A stretch of 64,000 nucleotides of DNA, taken from NCBI RefSeq assembly GCF_007860175.1, contig NZ_SJPX01000005.1:124001-188000 (forward strand), in the 5' to 3' direction. This document shows, one piece after another, positions 30,284-40,082 of this stretch. This DNA comes from Rubripirellula reticaptiva. GTDB lineage: Bacteria > Planctomycetota > Planctomycetia > Pirellulales > Pirellulaceae. The translations under genes and the position numbers were made by a program. Each line of letters starts with the position of its first letter. Within the stretch, counting starts at the first letter, position 1. The notes under the pieces were generated by a model, which made no database searches, was not told the DNA's origin, and was given only the letters and a program-made list of their open reading frames with translations.

Positions 30284-32044
30284 CTAAAGAAGGTCTTCGG
30301 TGACCGTATCGCTGATGTCTTTGGCTGGCCGCGGCACTGCTGGGTTCAACCGCTCGATCACGACCATGCACATGTCGTCGAACGGCGGAGCGTCACCGAT
30401 GTGTTTCAAAACCGCTTCGACGATGCTGTCCTTGATCGCATCGGCATCACCAGGTGCGGCCGTCAGTCCCCGCAACCGATCGATCCCGAACTCTTCGTCC
30501 TGCTTGTCCATCGCTTCGTTGATCCCGTCGGTGTACAGCACCGCCAAATCGCCGACTTCGAACTTGAACCGCACCACCTCGTACTCCATGCCGTCGTCGA
30601 TAGCGATCGGCAAACCCGATTCCTCTTCGCTGGGCTCACAGATCGATCCGTCGGACTTTTTGCGAACCAGCGGAGCCATGTGGCCGGCGTTCACGATCGA
30701 GACATATTCGTCGGTTGGGTCGACCACGATGACCAAGAACGTAATGAATCGCTCGACATGCAGCCGACTCATGTGGTCGTTCAGCCGCTCAATCGCGCTT
30801 CCCACGTCGGGATCGCTTGCCAAGCAAAAACGCGTCTCGGCCGACAACTTCGCCATGAACATCGCCGCCGCGACTCCGTGACCCACGACGTCCGCAACGA
30901 CGATCGCCACGCGTCCATCGGTCAGGTGGATGTAGTCAAAGTAGTCGCCGCCGATGTGGTTGGCAGCTTTGTAGAAACTGCGAACGCGAAATCCTGTCGC
31001 GTCGGGCGGCGATTGCGGCAAGAACGCCTGCTGGACTTCGGTGGCTAGCTTCAAATCCTGCTCCGTTTCCTTTTGCTGCAGCGCCTGTTCGTGCATGCGG
31101 GCGTTGTTGATCACGATTCCAGCTTGTGCGGCGACACCGGCCAGCAAATCAGTGTCCTCTTCGCGGAACTGGCCACGTCCTTGGGTCGAATCGATCTGTA
31201 GGGCTCCGTAGGCTTTCCCATCGGCGTCAAGCAGCGGAGCACAGATCATCGACTTGATCGAGAAGTCGGCGATCGATTGGCTGCTGTCAAAGCGACTGTC
31301 TTCGGATGCATCAAGCGACAGAATTGCTTCACCCGAATTCATGACTTCACGCAAGATCGTGCGGCTGATTCGGACGGTTTCGGTTTCGTCCTGTAGTGCA
31401 CGCGTCTTGACCCAACGCGGCACAAGATTGCCCGCGGCATCCTGCATGACGATAAAGCCACGGTCAGCCGCAGGAAAAATACTGAACAGACTGCTGAGCA
31501 CCTTCGGCAATACTTCATCGACCGCCAACGCACCGGTCAGGTTTCGGTTGATCTGCATCAACGCCTCGAGCTTTGCCTCGGGCGTTGCGACCATCTTCAG
31601 CCCCTCGGCAGAGCTGCGGAATTCGATTTTTGCACCGAACGCAGTTCCCGAGTCTTCGCCGTTGCCATTGGTTTCGGTCTCATCGACCATCATGATGCCG
31701 AAGTTCGATCCGTCGAACGTCATTTCGTTGCCGGCACGCGCAAACTCGGGGATCACTTCGCCCTGAAATTCGAACTCGACGTCACTGACTCGGATCCGGT
31801 CGCCCTGAGCCAAAAGCTCAGGCTCGGTCAGCAATTGCCCGTTCAAAAACGTCCCATTTCGACTGCCCGAGTCTTCGACGAAGAACTGATCGCCTTCCTT
31901 GAAGACCTTTGCGTGATAACGGCTGACGGCGCCGGCTTCGACCACAATGCTGCACTCGGGGTGACGCCCAAGCGTGGTTTCCCGATCGACCAATTCGAAT
32001 CGCGTGGATTCGCCGCTGCTGTTGTTGGTAACCAAAAAAGCCAT
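30284..32044 (-). CDS. FHA-GAF-PP2C (SpoIIE-type) Ser/Thr phosphatase
   Basis: A 586-residue signalling protein. An FHA domain at about residues 1-95 (TLGRHPECSIVV, SRYHAKVF, DSGSRNGTFLNG) binds phosphothreonine. A GAF domain follows at about 165-320 (SIFPAADRGFIVM ... APLLDADGKAYGALQID). The C-terminal SpoIIE-like PP2C domain at about 355-570 has GGDYFDYI, 'VADVVGHGVAAAMFMA' and 'LYTDGINEA', with the metal-binding aspartates. I prefer the ATG at 32044 over 32062 because AGGGA lies seven bases before it. It probably reverses kinase signalling or controls an anti-sigma antagonist. No cognate kinase gene is adjacent. Confidence 0.92.
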   Translation of the reverse strand: MAFLVTNNSSGESTRFELVDRETTLGRHPECSIVVEAGAVSRYHAKVFKEGDQFFVEDSGSRNGTFLNGQLLTEPELLAQGDRIRVSDVEFEFQGEVIPEFARAGNEMTFDGSNFGIMMVDETETNGNGEDSGTAFGAKIEFRSSAEGLKMVATPEAKLEALMQINRNLTGALAVDEVLPKVLSSLFSIFPAADRGFIVMQDAAGNLVPRWVKTRALQDETETVRISRTILREVMNSGEAILSLDASEDSRFDSSQSIADFSIKSMICAPLLDADGKAYGALQIDSTQGRGQFREEDTDLLAGVAAQAGIVINNARMHEQALQQKETEQDLKLATEVQQAFLPQSPPDATGFRVRSFYKAANHIGGDYFDYIHLTDGRVAIVVADVVGHGVAAAMFMAKLSAETRFCLASDPDVGSAIERLNDHMSRLHVERFITFLVIVVDPTDEYVSIVNAGHMAPLVRKKSDGSICEPSEEESGLPIAIDDGMEYEVVRFKFEVGDLAVLYTDGINEAMDKQDEEFGIDRLRGLTAAPGDADAIKDSIVEAVLKHIGDAPPFDDMCMVVIERLNPAVPRPAKDISDTVTEDLL

Positions 32045-32169
32045 CGATAATCCCTGGTGCATTCAGACGTAACTGGCGTCATTGTAGATGCGAGGCGCGC
32101 ACTCCACAACGAACCACCGACCGCGATCGAATCCCCTAATCGATCTCGCACGGCTAACGGCCCGAGCGA

Positions 32170-32922
32170 CTATTCGTCGATCTCGAAGCTTCGTTTGACG
32201 CGTTTCCACAAAGTCTCGGGCTTCCCCAGGATTCCCGCCCACGGGTCCCACGAATCGGGAACTGGCGAGACGAACTCCATCGTGTTTTTTAAAGTCGGAT
32301 GATCGACCTTCAAACGCCAACTATGCAGCGCAATGCCCGGCGCGAATCCGCGACGTCCGCCATACTTGACGTCGCCCAGAACCGGAAATCCTCGATCGGC
32401 AAACTGGACTCGGATCTGGTGCTTGCGACCACTGATCAACTGAATCGCCATCACCGTGGCTTGCTCGGTTCGCCCCAGCACGATGTACCGCAACGCGGCT
32501 TCTTGAGTATCCCGACCATCCGGCACGACTCGCATTCGCTTGGCCGGTTCATCCTTGCGAACGTGATCGACAAGAAATCCCTGGTCACCTTCGATTTCGT
32601 TATCGACGCCAAACAAGCCCTCAACAATTGCCAGATAGATTTTGCCAGCACCACCGCCTGACTTGTCCGCAAATTGCGGCGTCAGTCGCGACGCCGACTT
32701 GCTCGTTCGCGCCAGCACCAATGTGCCCGTCGTCATCAAATCCAAGCGGCTGACGACGCCGATGAAGACCTTGCCAGGCTTCTGGTACTTGATGCGAACG
32801 TAATCGCAAGCCATCTCGTGTACCGTCGGCATCCCCGGCTCGGCACCCATTGTCGCGATGCCCGCGGGCTTGTTGACGACCAGCAAGTGGTTGTCTTCGA
32901 ACAGTACAGAAAGGTTGCTCAT
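32170..32922 (-). CDS. RluA-family 23S/tRNA pseudouridine synthase
   Basis: A 250-residue enzyme that isomerises uridine to pseudouridine in RNA. The catalytic aspartate lies in GVVSRLDLMTTGTLVLART (RLD motif, near residue 60), and the 'LISGRKHQIRVQFADRGFPV' block is characteristic of the RluA group. There is no S4 domain, so it belongs to the RluA/TruC/RluC-short type. The exact target uridine cannot be told from sequence. Confidence 0.92.
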   Translation of the reverse strand: MSNLSVLFEDNHLLVVNKPAGIATMGAEPGMPTVHEMACDYVRIKYQKPGKVFIGVVSRLDLMTTGTLVLARTSKSASRLTPQFADKSGGGAGKIYLAIVEGLFGVDNEIEGDQGFLVDHVRKDEPAKRMRVVPDGRDTQEAALRYIVLGRTEQATVMAIQLISGRKHQIRVQFADRGFPVLGDVKYGGRRGFAPGIALHSWRLKVDHPTLKNTMEFVSPVPDSWDPWAGILGKPETLWKRVKRSFEIDE

Positions 32923-32994
32923 CGTGATCCGAGTGTTGGCACTGATTTAGTCTACGAAAATCCCCGTAGACATCCCCGTAAACATCCCAGCATC

Positions 32995-34770
32995 TTACGC
33001 TAAACGGTCCGAGGCGATGTGGTACTGCGGATCTTCGGAAACGTTAATCTCAACCAAATCGCCTGCGTTATCCAGCAATTCGCGACACTCGGCGCTAAGG
33101 TGAGTCAGGTGCAGGCGTTTGCCTGCGGCCTGGTACTTTTCGGCAAGCCCGTTGATCGCTTCCAGTCCAGATTGGTCGTAGACGCGGGTGTAGTAAAAGT
33201 CGATCACGACGTCGTCGGGATCGTTGGCGACGTCGAACATTTCTTTGAACGATGTCACCGAAGCAAAGAACAGCGGCCCGTGCAGTTGATAAATCTTGCT
33301 GCCAAATTCGTTCAGTTTGGAATCGGCACCAATGTGAGTCGCGTGCTGCCAAGCGAATACAAGAGCCGACACGATCACACCCAAGATCACGGCGGTGGCC
33401 AAGTCGTGCATGAAAACCGTATAGCCGGCGACCAAAACCATCACCAACATGTCGCTGGTTGGCATCCGGCGGAACATCTTCAGCGACGCCCACTCGAATG
33501 TGCCGATCACAACCATGAACATCACGCCAACCAAAGCCGCCATCGGGATCTGTTCAATCCACGGCGCCAAAAACAAGACAAACAACAACAGGCAAATCGA
33601 TGCGGTGACACCCGACAAGCGTCCGCGTCCACCCGAGTTCACGTTGATCAGCGACTGGCCAATCATCGCACATCCGCCCATGCCCCCGAACAAGCCGCAA
33701 GTCATGTTTGCAACGCCCTGGCCAATGCACTCACGATTGCCCTGACCACGCGTTTCAGTGATCTCGTCGATCAACGTCAATGTCATCAACGACTCGATCA
33801 AACCGACGCCGCACAGCACGACTGCGAATGGCAGAATGATTCGCAATGTTTCGAAATTCATCGGCACCATGTCGAAGTCCAGAAAGAACAACCGCGGCAG
33901 CCCGCCGCTGATGCCAGACTCTTCGCCATCGGTCGATGCGATCGCCGCAGCCACCCTGTCGGACGCCGCTTTGATCTCGGGTGTTGATTCGATCGAGCTC
34001 GCTGCACCTGCGCTGACAAGGCTGGCGTTTAACGCCAATGCATCATCATCGTTTTCATTTTCGTTAGTCAGAACTGCCAAGTCAGCTCGAGCATCCGCGA
34101 TTGACTTGGCCTTGGTGTTGGTTCGCAGCATGTCGCCAACAGTTGCCAACATATTGGGTTGGCCCGGTTCGACACCGCGATTGACGGCGATCGAAATCAT
34201 CGTGATCGTCAAAATCGCAGCAAGTGACGCAGGAATGGCCTTCGTCAGTTTTGGCAACCACGCGATGATCGCCATTGTCAGTGCAACCAGAGCCAACATC
34301 AGTCCCAAACGAGTGCCGGACAGGAACACCAAATTGCCATCGTCGGACAGCGTTTTGAAACTGCCAAGCTGGGCCAATCCAATCACGATCGCTAGACCGT
34401 TGACGAAACCTAACATGACCGAGTGAGGAACCATGCGGATCAGTTTGCCGAGCCGGCCAATGCCGATCGCAATCTGAAACAATCCACAAAGAATTACCGT
34501 CGGGAACAGGTACTCAACGCCATACGTCGCAACCAGTGAAACGACCACTACGGCCATCGCACCAGTGGCACCGGAAATCATGCCAGGCCGACCGCCAACC
34601 ACAGCAGTGATCAGCCCCAGAAAAAACGCCGAGTACAGTCCAATCAGAGGAGAAACGCCGGCAACAAACGCGAACGCGATCGCTTCGGGGACGAGAGCCA
34701 GGGCGACAGTTACGCCTGACAGCACGTCGTTCTTGATGGAACCAGATTGTTGGCGAAAAAAGTTGAGCAT
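32995..34770 (-). CDS. SulP-family anion transporter with STAS domain and acidic insert
   Basis: A 591-residue membrane protein. The ATG at 34770 is chosen because the N-terminus then starts directly before the first SulP helix; a TTG at 34800 is also possible. Transmembrane helices include '[20 protein letters not shown]' and [17 protein letters not shown]. The C-terminal STAS domain (about 480-591) ends the protein and contains '[13 protein letters not shown]'. SulP proteins carry sulfate, bicarbonate or other small anions. Unusually, residues about 210-285 form a hydrophilic Ala/Asp/Asn-rich stretch where typical relatives have a short loop. Substrate unknown. Confidence 0.9.
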   Translation of the reverse strand: MLNFFRQQSGSIKNDVLSGVTVALALVPEAIAFAFVAGVSPLIGLYSAFFLGLITAVVGGRPGMISGATGAMAVVVVSLVATYGVEYLFPTVILCGLFQIAIGIGRLGKLIRMVPHSVMLGFVNGLAIVIGLAQLGSFKTLSDDGNLVFLSGTRLGLMLALVALTMAIIAWLPKLTKAIPASLAAILTITMISIAVNRGVEPGQPNMLATVGDMLRTNTKAKSIADARADLAVLTNENENDDDALALNASLVSAGAASSIESTPEIKAASDRVAAAIASTDGEESGISGGLPRLFFLDFDMVPMNFETLRIILPFAVVLCGVGLIESLMTLTLIDEITETRGQGNRECIGQGVANMTCGLFGGMGGCAMIGQSLINVNSGGRGRLSGVTASICLLLFVLFLAPWIEQIPMAALVGVMFMVVIGTFEWASLKMFRRMPTSDMLVMVLVAGYTVFMHDLATAVILGVIVSALVFAWQHATHIGADSKLNEFGSKIYQLHGPLFFASVTSFKEMFDVANDPDDVVIDFYYTRVYDQSGLEAINGLAEKYQAAGKRLHLTHLSAECRELLDNAGDLVEINVSEDPQYHIASDRLA

Positions 34771-34943
34771 CGGGCTAGGGGGCAAAAGGAAGTTCGACAA
34801 AGATTGTGCCGAACTCTAACACACCCACAAAAAAGCGATAGTTCAACGCATTTTGCGAGGCGATCGCCCCCATTAACAAGCCCCGGACACAACGATCGGC
34901 CCCGCAAAAAATCGACAACCTGCTGCTTTCTCGCCAGTCAAAT

Positions 34944-35002
34944 TAGGGCCGGTTCCCACCGGCCAACCCGTTGATTCGAGCGGCCGGCGGGAATCAGCCC
35001 TA
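34944..35002. repeat. REP-like imperfect palindrome
   Basis: A 21-nt arm at 34944-34964 (TAGGGCCGGTTCCCACCGG and two more bases) pairs with 34982-35002 (GGCCGGCGGGAATCAGCCC and two more) at 17 of 21 positions around a 17-nt loop. It lies between the start of the SulP gene and the end of glcF. The gap also contains runs such as CAACCTGCTGC without obvious features. Confidence 0.5.
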
Positions 35003-35028
35003 CCCGAAAACAAAGCTGACTCGGACCA

Positions 35029-36300
35029 CTAACGCCCGTCTGATCTGCCATACGCGTCGCTGAGCACTTGCATGGTGTGCTTGACCTGGATTTTCGAACC
35101 TGCTTGTTTCAAGTGGACCGACAACTGGGTCATGCAGCCGATATTGCCAGTTGCAACGACTGCGGCGTCTGTGGCAATCACGCTGGCCGCTTTCTGTTGT
35201 CCCAGCGACGCGGCCACTTCGGGCTGGTCGATGTTGTAAGTTCCTGCCGACCCGCAGCACAAATGTCCGTCGGCGATTTCGACCAACTGCAAACCGGGAA
35301 CCATCCTCAACAATTGACGCGGCTCGCTACGAACCCCCTGCGCATTGGCCAAGTGACATGCATCGTGGTAGGCGACGCGAATCGGCTGGTTCGTATCCGC
35401 AACGGGCACCAAGTCACCTAACTCGGCCAAGTACTTCGACACGTCAACGACGCGATCGCGAAACGAACTCGCGCGATCGTGATCTGATGTCCCCTTCAAG
35501 ATCACCGGGTACTCGTGCATTCCGCTGCCACAACCGGCAGCATTGGTCACGATCGCATCAACATCGTCTGGAAATGCAGCCAAGTTTTGGCGGGCAAAAT
35601 TCTGCGCCGCCGCATGGTTTCCGACATGCCACGAAAGCGCACCGCAGCAAGTTTGTTTCTTCGGCACGACGACTTCGACACCGTTACGAGTCAACACGTC
35701 AATCGTCGCTGTGTTGATGTCGGGATCCAAGACGCTTTGCGCACACCCGATCAACAAGGCTACTCGCCCACGCCGAGTCCCAACCGCAGGATTCACGGAT
35801 GCCCATGCTTGTTTGGGCGGCAACCGAACGGGCAGCAAGTCCAACATCACGCGCAGCGAATTCGGCAACACACTGGCAAACGGCTTGACCAGCTTCCCCG
35901 ACATCGCGGCAATTCGAAAACGCCCAGGATACGGAAGCGTCAACTGAGCCACCGTGCGACGGAAACGGTCGCCCCACGTTCGCGATCGCTTAGGCTCAAT
36001 CAACGCACGAAAGGGACTGATCAATTCGCGGTACGACACGCCCGACGGACAAGCCGGCTCGCAAGCCAAACAACCCAAACACGAATCGAGATGCGGCGTC
36101 GCCTCGTCGATCGACAACGTGCCCTCCAAGACTTCTTTCATCAAGACGATACGGCCACGCGGCGATGCAGCTTCTTGGCCGATTTCCTGATACGTCGGAC
36201 AAGCCGCCAAACAGAACCCGCAGTGAACGCAGGTGCTGACCGCCGAAATCATGTCCGGTCCGCACGCACCATGTTGGTCAGGATTGATTTTGTGAAGCAT
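35029..36300 (-). CDS. glcF: Glycolate oxidase iron-sulfur subunit
   Basis: A 423-residue electron-transfer subunit of glycolate dehydrogenase. Two 4Fe-4S motifs are visible: CVHCGFCLAACP (about residues 26-37) and CLGCLACEPACP. Two cysteine-rich CCG domains follow ('YHDACHLANAQ' and HLCCGSAGTYN, among others). It passes electrons from the FAD subunits to the quinone pool at the inner membrane. It starts 2 bp after the end of glcE, so the three glc genes are surely one transcript. Confidence 0.95.
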   Translation of the reverse strand: MLHKINPDQHGACGPDMISAVSTCVHCGFCLAACPTYQEIGQEAASPRGRIVLMKEVLEGTLSIDEATPHLDSCLGCLACEPACPSGVSYRELISPFRALIEPKRSRTWGDRFRRTVAQLTLPYPGRFRIAAMSGKLVKPFASVLPNSLRVMLDLLPVRLPPKQAWASVNPAVGTRRGRVALLIGCAQSVLDPDINTATIDVLTRNGVEVVVPKKQTCCGALSWHVGNHAAAQNFARQNLAAFPDDVDAIVTNAAGCGSGMHEYPVILKGTSDHDRASSFRDRVVDVSKYLAELGDLVPVADTNQPIRVAYHDACHLANAQGVRSEPRQLLRMVPGLQLVEIADGHLCCGSAGTYNIDQPEVAASLGQQKAASVIATDAAVVATGNIGCMTQLSVHLKQAGSKIQVKHTMQVLSDAYGRSDGR

Positions 36301-36302
36301 TG

Positions 36303-37355
36303 TTATTCGCCGAATCGGTTCAGAGGATCCATGGCCGCTTTGATATTCCGCGATAACTGCGACTGATAGATTTTGCCGATGATCGCTTGATTCCAGTCGC
36401 CTCGAACGACCAGCCCGGTCAATGCAAGTTTTGTCAGACGCTCACTCAAAAACGCGATGTCGTCGGTGGCAACCCAGACGATGTTGTCTGCGGCGCTGGC
36501 ATGATGATCGAAATCGCAAAGCGACTGCGACGATGCCGGCACTTTTACAACGTGCGAACGGTCACCGGCGAACGTGAGCTCCGTCACGCTCTGCCAAAAC
36601 GAATCACTCGAATCTAACTCGCGAACATCATCGCCCCAGCGCCCCGAGACCTGCGCTGCGATCGCTTGATTGACTTGCGGCGGCCCAGCAAGTCGCAAGT
36701 AAAGATTGAATTCATTCCTCCGCGAATCGATCGCGTCGAACTCCCACTGGCTGGCGGCCGCTTCGCTGATTCGCCGATTCAAATTGTCGCTTGACTGGCA
36801 ATTCACCACCAACGTCAGCGTCGACGCGGGCTTGGGAAAGACCTTGAACGTCAACTCGGTCATCACGCCAAGCCGACCGAGGCTGCCGACCATCAACTTC
36901 GGAATGTCAAATCCGGCTGCGTTCTTAACGACCTTGCCGCCGCTGCGGATCATCTTGCCATCGCCCGAAACAAACGAGCAACCAATGATGAAGTCACGCA
37001 GCCCGCCAAACCGAAACCGCCCTGCCCCCGACAACCCAGCCGCCACCGTGCCACCGATAGTCGCGCCAGCCTGAACCAACATCGGGTCAAACGGCAAGTA
37101 CTGATTGCGACCGGCAAGCACCGCGTTGATCTCGTCAATCCGCGTTCCAGCTAGTGCCGTAAACGTGAACTCCGACGGCTCGTACTCGATCACGCCCGAC
37201 ATCGCCGACAACGAAACGCGAGTCGTGTCACCGTCACGAGTCATCGTTGACATCGCAGGCTTGGTCATATTTCCGCACGGCGTGATTTGTTGGTGCCCAC
37301 GAATCGCGTCCACCAATTCGGCTTCATTTGCCGGTCTTAGAATCGAATCATTCAC
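36303..37355 (-). CDS. glcE: Glycolate oxidase FAD-binding subunit GlcE
   Basis: A 350-residue FAD_binding_4 protein, the second flavin-type subunit of glycolate dehydrogenase. The PP-loop region is divergent (TPCGNMTKP), followed by '[20 protein letters not shown]' and '[21 protein letters not shown]', which hold the isoalloxazine-binding residues. Its start overlaps the end of glcD by 8 bp. At 350 residues it is the usual size of GlcE and shorter than GlcD. Confidence 0.93.
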   Translation of the reverse strand: MNDSILRPANEAELVDAIRGHQQITPCGNMTKPAMSTMTRDGDTTRVSLSAMSGVIEYEPSEFTFTALAGTRIDEINAVLAGRNQYLPFDPMLVQAGATIGGTVAAGLSGAGRFRFGGLRDFIIGCSFVSGDGKMIRSGGKVVKNAAGFDIPKLMVGSLGRLGVMTELTFKVFPKPASTLTLVVNCQSSDNLNRRISEAAASQWEFDAIDSRRNEFNLYLRLAGPPQVNQAIAAQVSGRWGDDVRELDSSDSFWQSVTELTFAGDRSHVVKVPASSQSLCDFDHHASAADNIVWVATDDIAFLSERLTKLALTGLVVRGDWNQAIIGKIYQSQLSRNIKAAMDPLNRFGE

Positions 37356-38811
37356 GTTGGATCACCCCCGCCTTTTCGAGCGGATGTAGCCCAGCCATCC
37401 CCAGCGACGGTGCTTCGGGGCCGGGAAACATTTTGCCGGGATTCGAAATCAACTTTGGATCAAACGCTCGCCGCAGTCGATCGAACATCTCAACGGTGTT
37501 GGCGTCATACATTTTCGCCAAGAAGTCTCGCTTCTCCATTCCCACGCCGTGTTCGCCGGTGATCGATCCCCCCATTGAAATGCACAGTTGCGACAAATCC
37601 GCTGCGACCGCTTCGGCGCGATGCAACATCCCGTCGATGTTGCCGTCGAACATGATCAGCGGGTGCAAGTTTCCATCGCCAGCATGAAAAACGTTGGCGA
37701 TTCGAATGCCACTGTCGACCGACAGTTTCTCGATCGCCACAAGCGCCTCGCCCAACCGATTACGCGGGACCACGCCGTCTTGCACCAGAAAATCAGGACT
37801 CAACCGACCGACTGCCGAAAAGACACTCTTGCGTCCTTTCCAAATCCCCATCCGCTGCTCGTGATCCTTGGCGATCATTTGCACGACTGGCGAAGTGGCC
37901 GTGATGACACGCTGAAGCAGCTCGCGTTCGAAAGCGATTCGTTCTTTAGGGCCTTCCAGTTCGACGATCAGAACCGCTGCGGCGCCGGTTGGATAGTTAC
38001 ACTTCACCGCCGCTTCGGCGGCCTCGATCGACACTGCGTCCATGATCTCGATCGCGCCTGGCAACAAACCCGATTCAATCACTGCCGAGACTGCGTCGCC
38101 GGCCGCACGCAGCGAATCGTATCCGATCAAAACCGTGTGGAACATTTCGGGCTTGGGCAACAGCCGCAACGTGATCTCAAGTGCGATCCCGAACAGCCCC
38201 TCGCTGCCACAGAACAGCCCCGTATAGTCCGGCCCAATCGACTCGGTACTTGCGCCGCCCATCGTCACGACTTCGCCAGCCGCCGTGACCACCTTCATGC
38301 CCAAAACATGGTTCGACGTCATCCCGTATTTCAAGCAATGGGCACCGCCGGCATTGAATGCGACGTTGCCGCCGATCGTGCACACCGTTTGGCTGGACGG
38401 ATCGGGGGCAAAGTACAGCCCGTACGGATCAGCGGCCTGTGATACTTTCAAGTTGATCACGCCGGGCTCGACCACTGCCGTCCGCGCATCCGGGTTCAAG
38501 TCCAGAATCCGGTTCATTCGGTTCAGCGCGATCACGATCCCATCGGCGACCGGCAGCGAGCCGCCCGACAGACTGGTCCCCGAACCGCGTGCCACAAACG
38601 GAACGTCGTTTTCGAAACACCACCGAACTGCCGCAACAATCTCGTCAGCCGTTTCAGGGATGACCACCGCCAACGGCTTAGCACGAAACGCAGCCAGTCC
38701 ATCCGATTCGAACGCCGACCGAGACGCCGCATCGCAAACGAAACGATCAGCGGGAAACAGTTTCCCCAAATCCATCACTCGGTCATCTGCTCTGGTGATC
38801 GTCACATCCAA
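37348..38811 (-). CDS. glcD: Glycolate oxidase catalytic subunit GlcD
   Basis: A 487-residue FAD-linked oxidase, the catalytic subunit converting glycolate to glyoxylate. The FAD-binding block '[20 protein letters not shown]' lies at about residues 71-90 and '[19 protein letters not shown]' at about 146-164. The C-terminal FAD-oxidase domain contains '[16 protein letters not shown]' and the terminal '[17 protein letters not shown]' block. First gene of the glcDEF operon. The reductase gene 100 bp upstream in the same direction may belong to the same pathway. Confidence 0.95.
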   Translation of the reverse strand: MDVTITRADDRVMDLGKLFPADRFVCDAASRSAFESDGLAAFRAKPLAVVIPETADEIVAAVRWCFENDVPFVARGSGTSLSGGSLPVADGIVIALNRMNRILDLNPDARTAVVEPGVINLKVSQAADPYGLYFAPDPSSQTVCTIGGNVAFNAGGAHCLKYGMTSNHVLGMKVVTAAGEVVTMGGASTESIGPDYTGLFCGSEGLFGIALEITLRLLPKPEMFHTVLIGYDSLRAAGDAVSAVIESGLLPGAIEIMDAVSIEAAEAAVKCNYPTGAAAVLIVELEGPKERIAFERELLQRVITATSPVVQMIAKDHEQRMGIWKGRKSVFSAVGRLSPDFLVQDGVVPRNRLGEALVAIEKLSVDSGIRIANVFHAGDGNLHPLIMFDGNIDGMLHRAEAVAADLSQLCISMGGSITGEHGVGMEKRDFLAKMYDANTVEMFDRLRRAFDPKLISNPGKMFPGPEAPSLGMAGLHPLEKAGVIQRE

Positions 38812-38911
38812 CCTATGGTTCTTTCAATGCGGAATGGTAGCGAAACAACCGCACTGTAACTGATCCGAGGGGGCGACTGGTGGCCGACCACAGCAATCCG
38901 CGAATCGCTAA

Positions 38912-39889
38912 TCAGCCAATCGATTCCGGGTTAACCAGATTGGGCGGCACTTCGCCTCGGCAGGCTGCCAAGCAGTTCTCGGCGGCCATGTTGCCCATTT
39001 TCGTCCGTGTGCCGATCGTGGCGCTGCCAAGGTGCGGCGCGATGACGGCGTTGGGCATCTGGTACAGATCCGGATGAAGTTCCGGTTCGCGTTCGTAAAC
39101 GTCCAAACCGGCGGACGCAATCGTCCCGTCTTGAAGTGCCGCGACCAAAGCAGCCTCGTCAATGATCGGGCCACGTGCGGTGTTGACGATCGTGGCAATC
39201 GGCTTCATCAAAGACAACTCGCGAGCACCAATCAAGTGCTTCGTCTCGTCGTTGAGCGCTACGTGGACAGACACATAATCCGATTGTCGCAGCACTTCGT
39301 CCATTTCTGCGTAGACAACACCCAGACTCGATTCTTGCTCGGGCGACAGACGCGTTCGGTTCCAGTAGACGATCTTCATGTCGAAACCGCGTGCCCGGCG
39401 AGCAACCGCTTGCGCAATCCGACCGAACCCGATCAAACCTAGCGTGCTGCCGCTGACATCGTTGCCAAGGAACTGCAACGGTCCCCAACCATGCCAATTC
39501 CCGGCTCGCACAAATTGGTCGCCCTCGACCACCCGTCGCGCCGCAGAAAGCAACAACGCGAACGCCATGTCGGCAGTCGTGTCAGTCAATACGCCTGGCG
39601 TGTTGGTGACCAAGATCTTGCGATCCGTGGCAGCGTCGACATCAATGTTGTTGAACCCGACAGCAAAGTTGGCCACGACCTTTAAATTCGAATTTGCGGC
39701 CAGGATTTCGTCGTCGATCAGATCGGTCAGCAAACACAGCAAACCGTCGACATCCTGAACACCAGCAATGATCTCGGCCTTGGTCAAAACCCGATCATCG
39801 GGATTGAAGGTCAGATCCGATTGCTGGCGAAGAATCGCCATCGATTCGGGTGGAAGCTCGCGAGTGAGAAAGATTTTCGGTCGCGTCAT
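38912..39889 (-). CDS. D-2-hydroxyacid dehydrogenase (hydroxypyruvate/glyoxylate reductase type)
   Basis: A 325-residue NAD(P)H-dependent reductase. The Rossmann motif is GLIGFGRIAQAVA (about 150-162). Catalytic residues are present: Arg in NTARGPIIDE, Glu in DVYEREPELHP and His in IAPHLGSATIGTR. The closest family is glyoxylate/hydroxypyruvate (D-glycerate) dehydrogenase, which would process glyoxylate made by the glcDEF enzyme next door. I chose the ATG at 39889 (MTRPKIFLTREL); an ATG at 39919 would add ten residues. Confidence 0.9.
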   Translation of the reverse strand: MTRPKIFLTRELPPESMAILRQQSDLTFNPDDRVLTKAEIIAGVQDVDGLLCLLTDLIDDEILAANSNLKVVANFAVGFNNIDVDAATDRKILVTNTPGVLTDTTADMAFALLLSAARRVVEGDQFVRAGNWHGWGPLQFLGNDVSGSTLGLIGFGRIAQAVARRARGFDMKIVYWNRTRLSPEQESSLGVVYAEMDEVLRQSDYVSVHVALNDETKHLIGARELSLMKPIATIVNTARGPIIDEAALVAALQDGTIASAGLDVYEREPELHPDLYQMPNAVIAPHLGSATIGTRTKMGNMAAENCLAACRGEVPPNLVNPESIG

Positions 39890-40082
39890 CTTCTTGAATC
39901 CGCCCAAATTACTCGGCATTTACAAGCAAAAATTCACTCTTCCGCTCGCGTGAGGGTCGGACGCTGCAGCGGTCGGCGAGGGCCGCGTGCAAAACCCTCT
40001 CCGGCCGCTGCAGCGCCCGACTCTCCCAGCGTCCGACTCTCCCAGTGGGAGAGTGACGTTCCGAACTTACGTCCGTACGTGA
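39890..40082. other. Intergenic region mostly filled by a REP-like pair
   Basis: The 193 bp between the D-2-hydroxyacid dehydrogenase start and the end of secDF hold the inverted repeat pair at 39935-40055. Nothing else was recognised. Confidence 0.5.
39935..40055. repeat. REP-like inverted pair (BIME-like)
   Basis: A forward unit at 39935-39994 contains GAGGGTCGGACGCTGCAGCG and then GTCGGCGAGGG and a GCAAAA end. It is directly followed by an inverted unit at 39995-40055 beginning CCCTCTCCGGCCGCTGCAGCG. The inverted unit also carries two near-direct copies of a CGACTCTCCCAG segment. A third copy of the unit lies at 23834-23889. Composite REP pairs of this kind usually sit in 3' regions, here after secDF. 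Confidence 0.65.
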
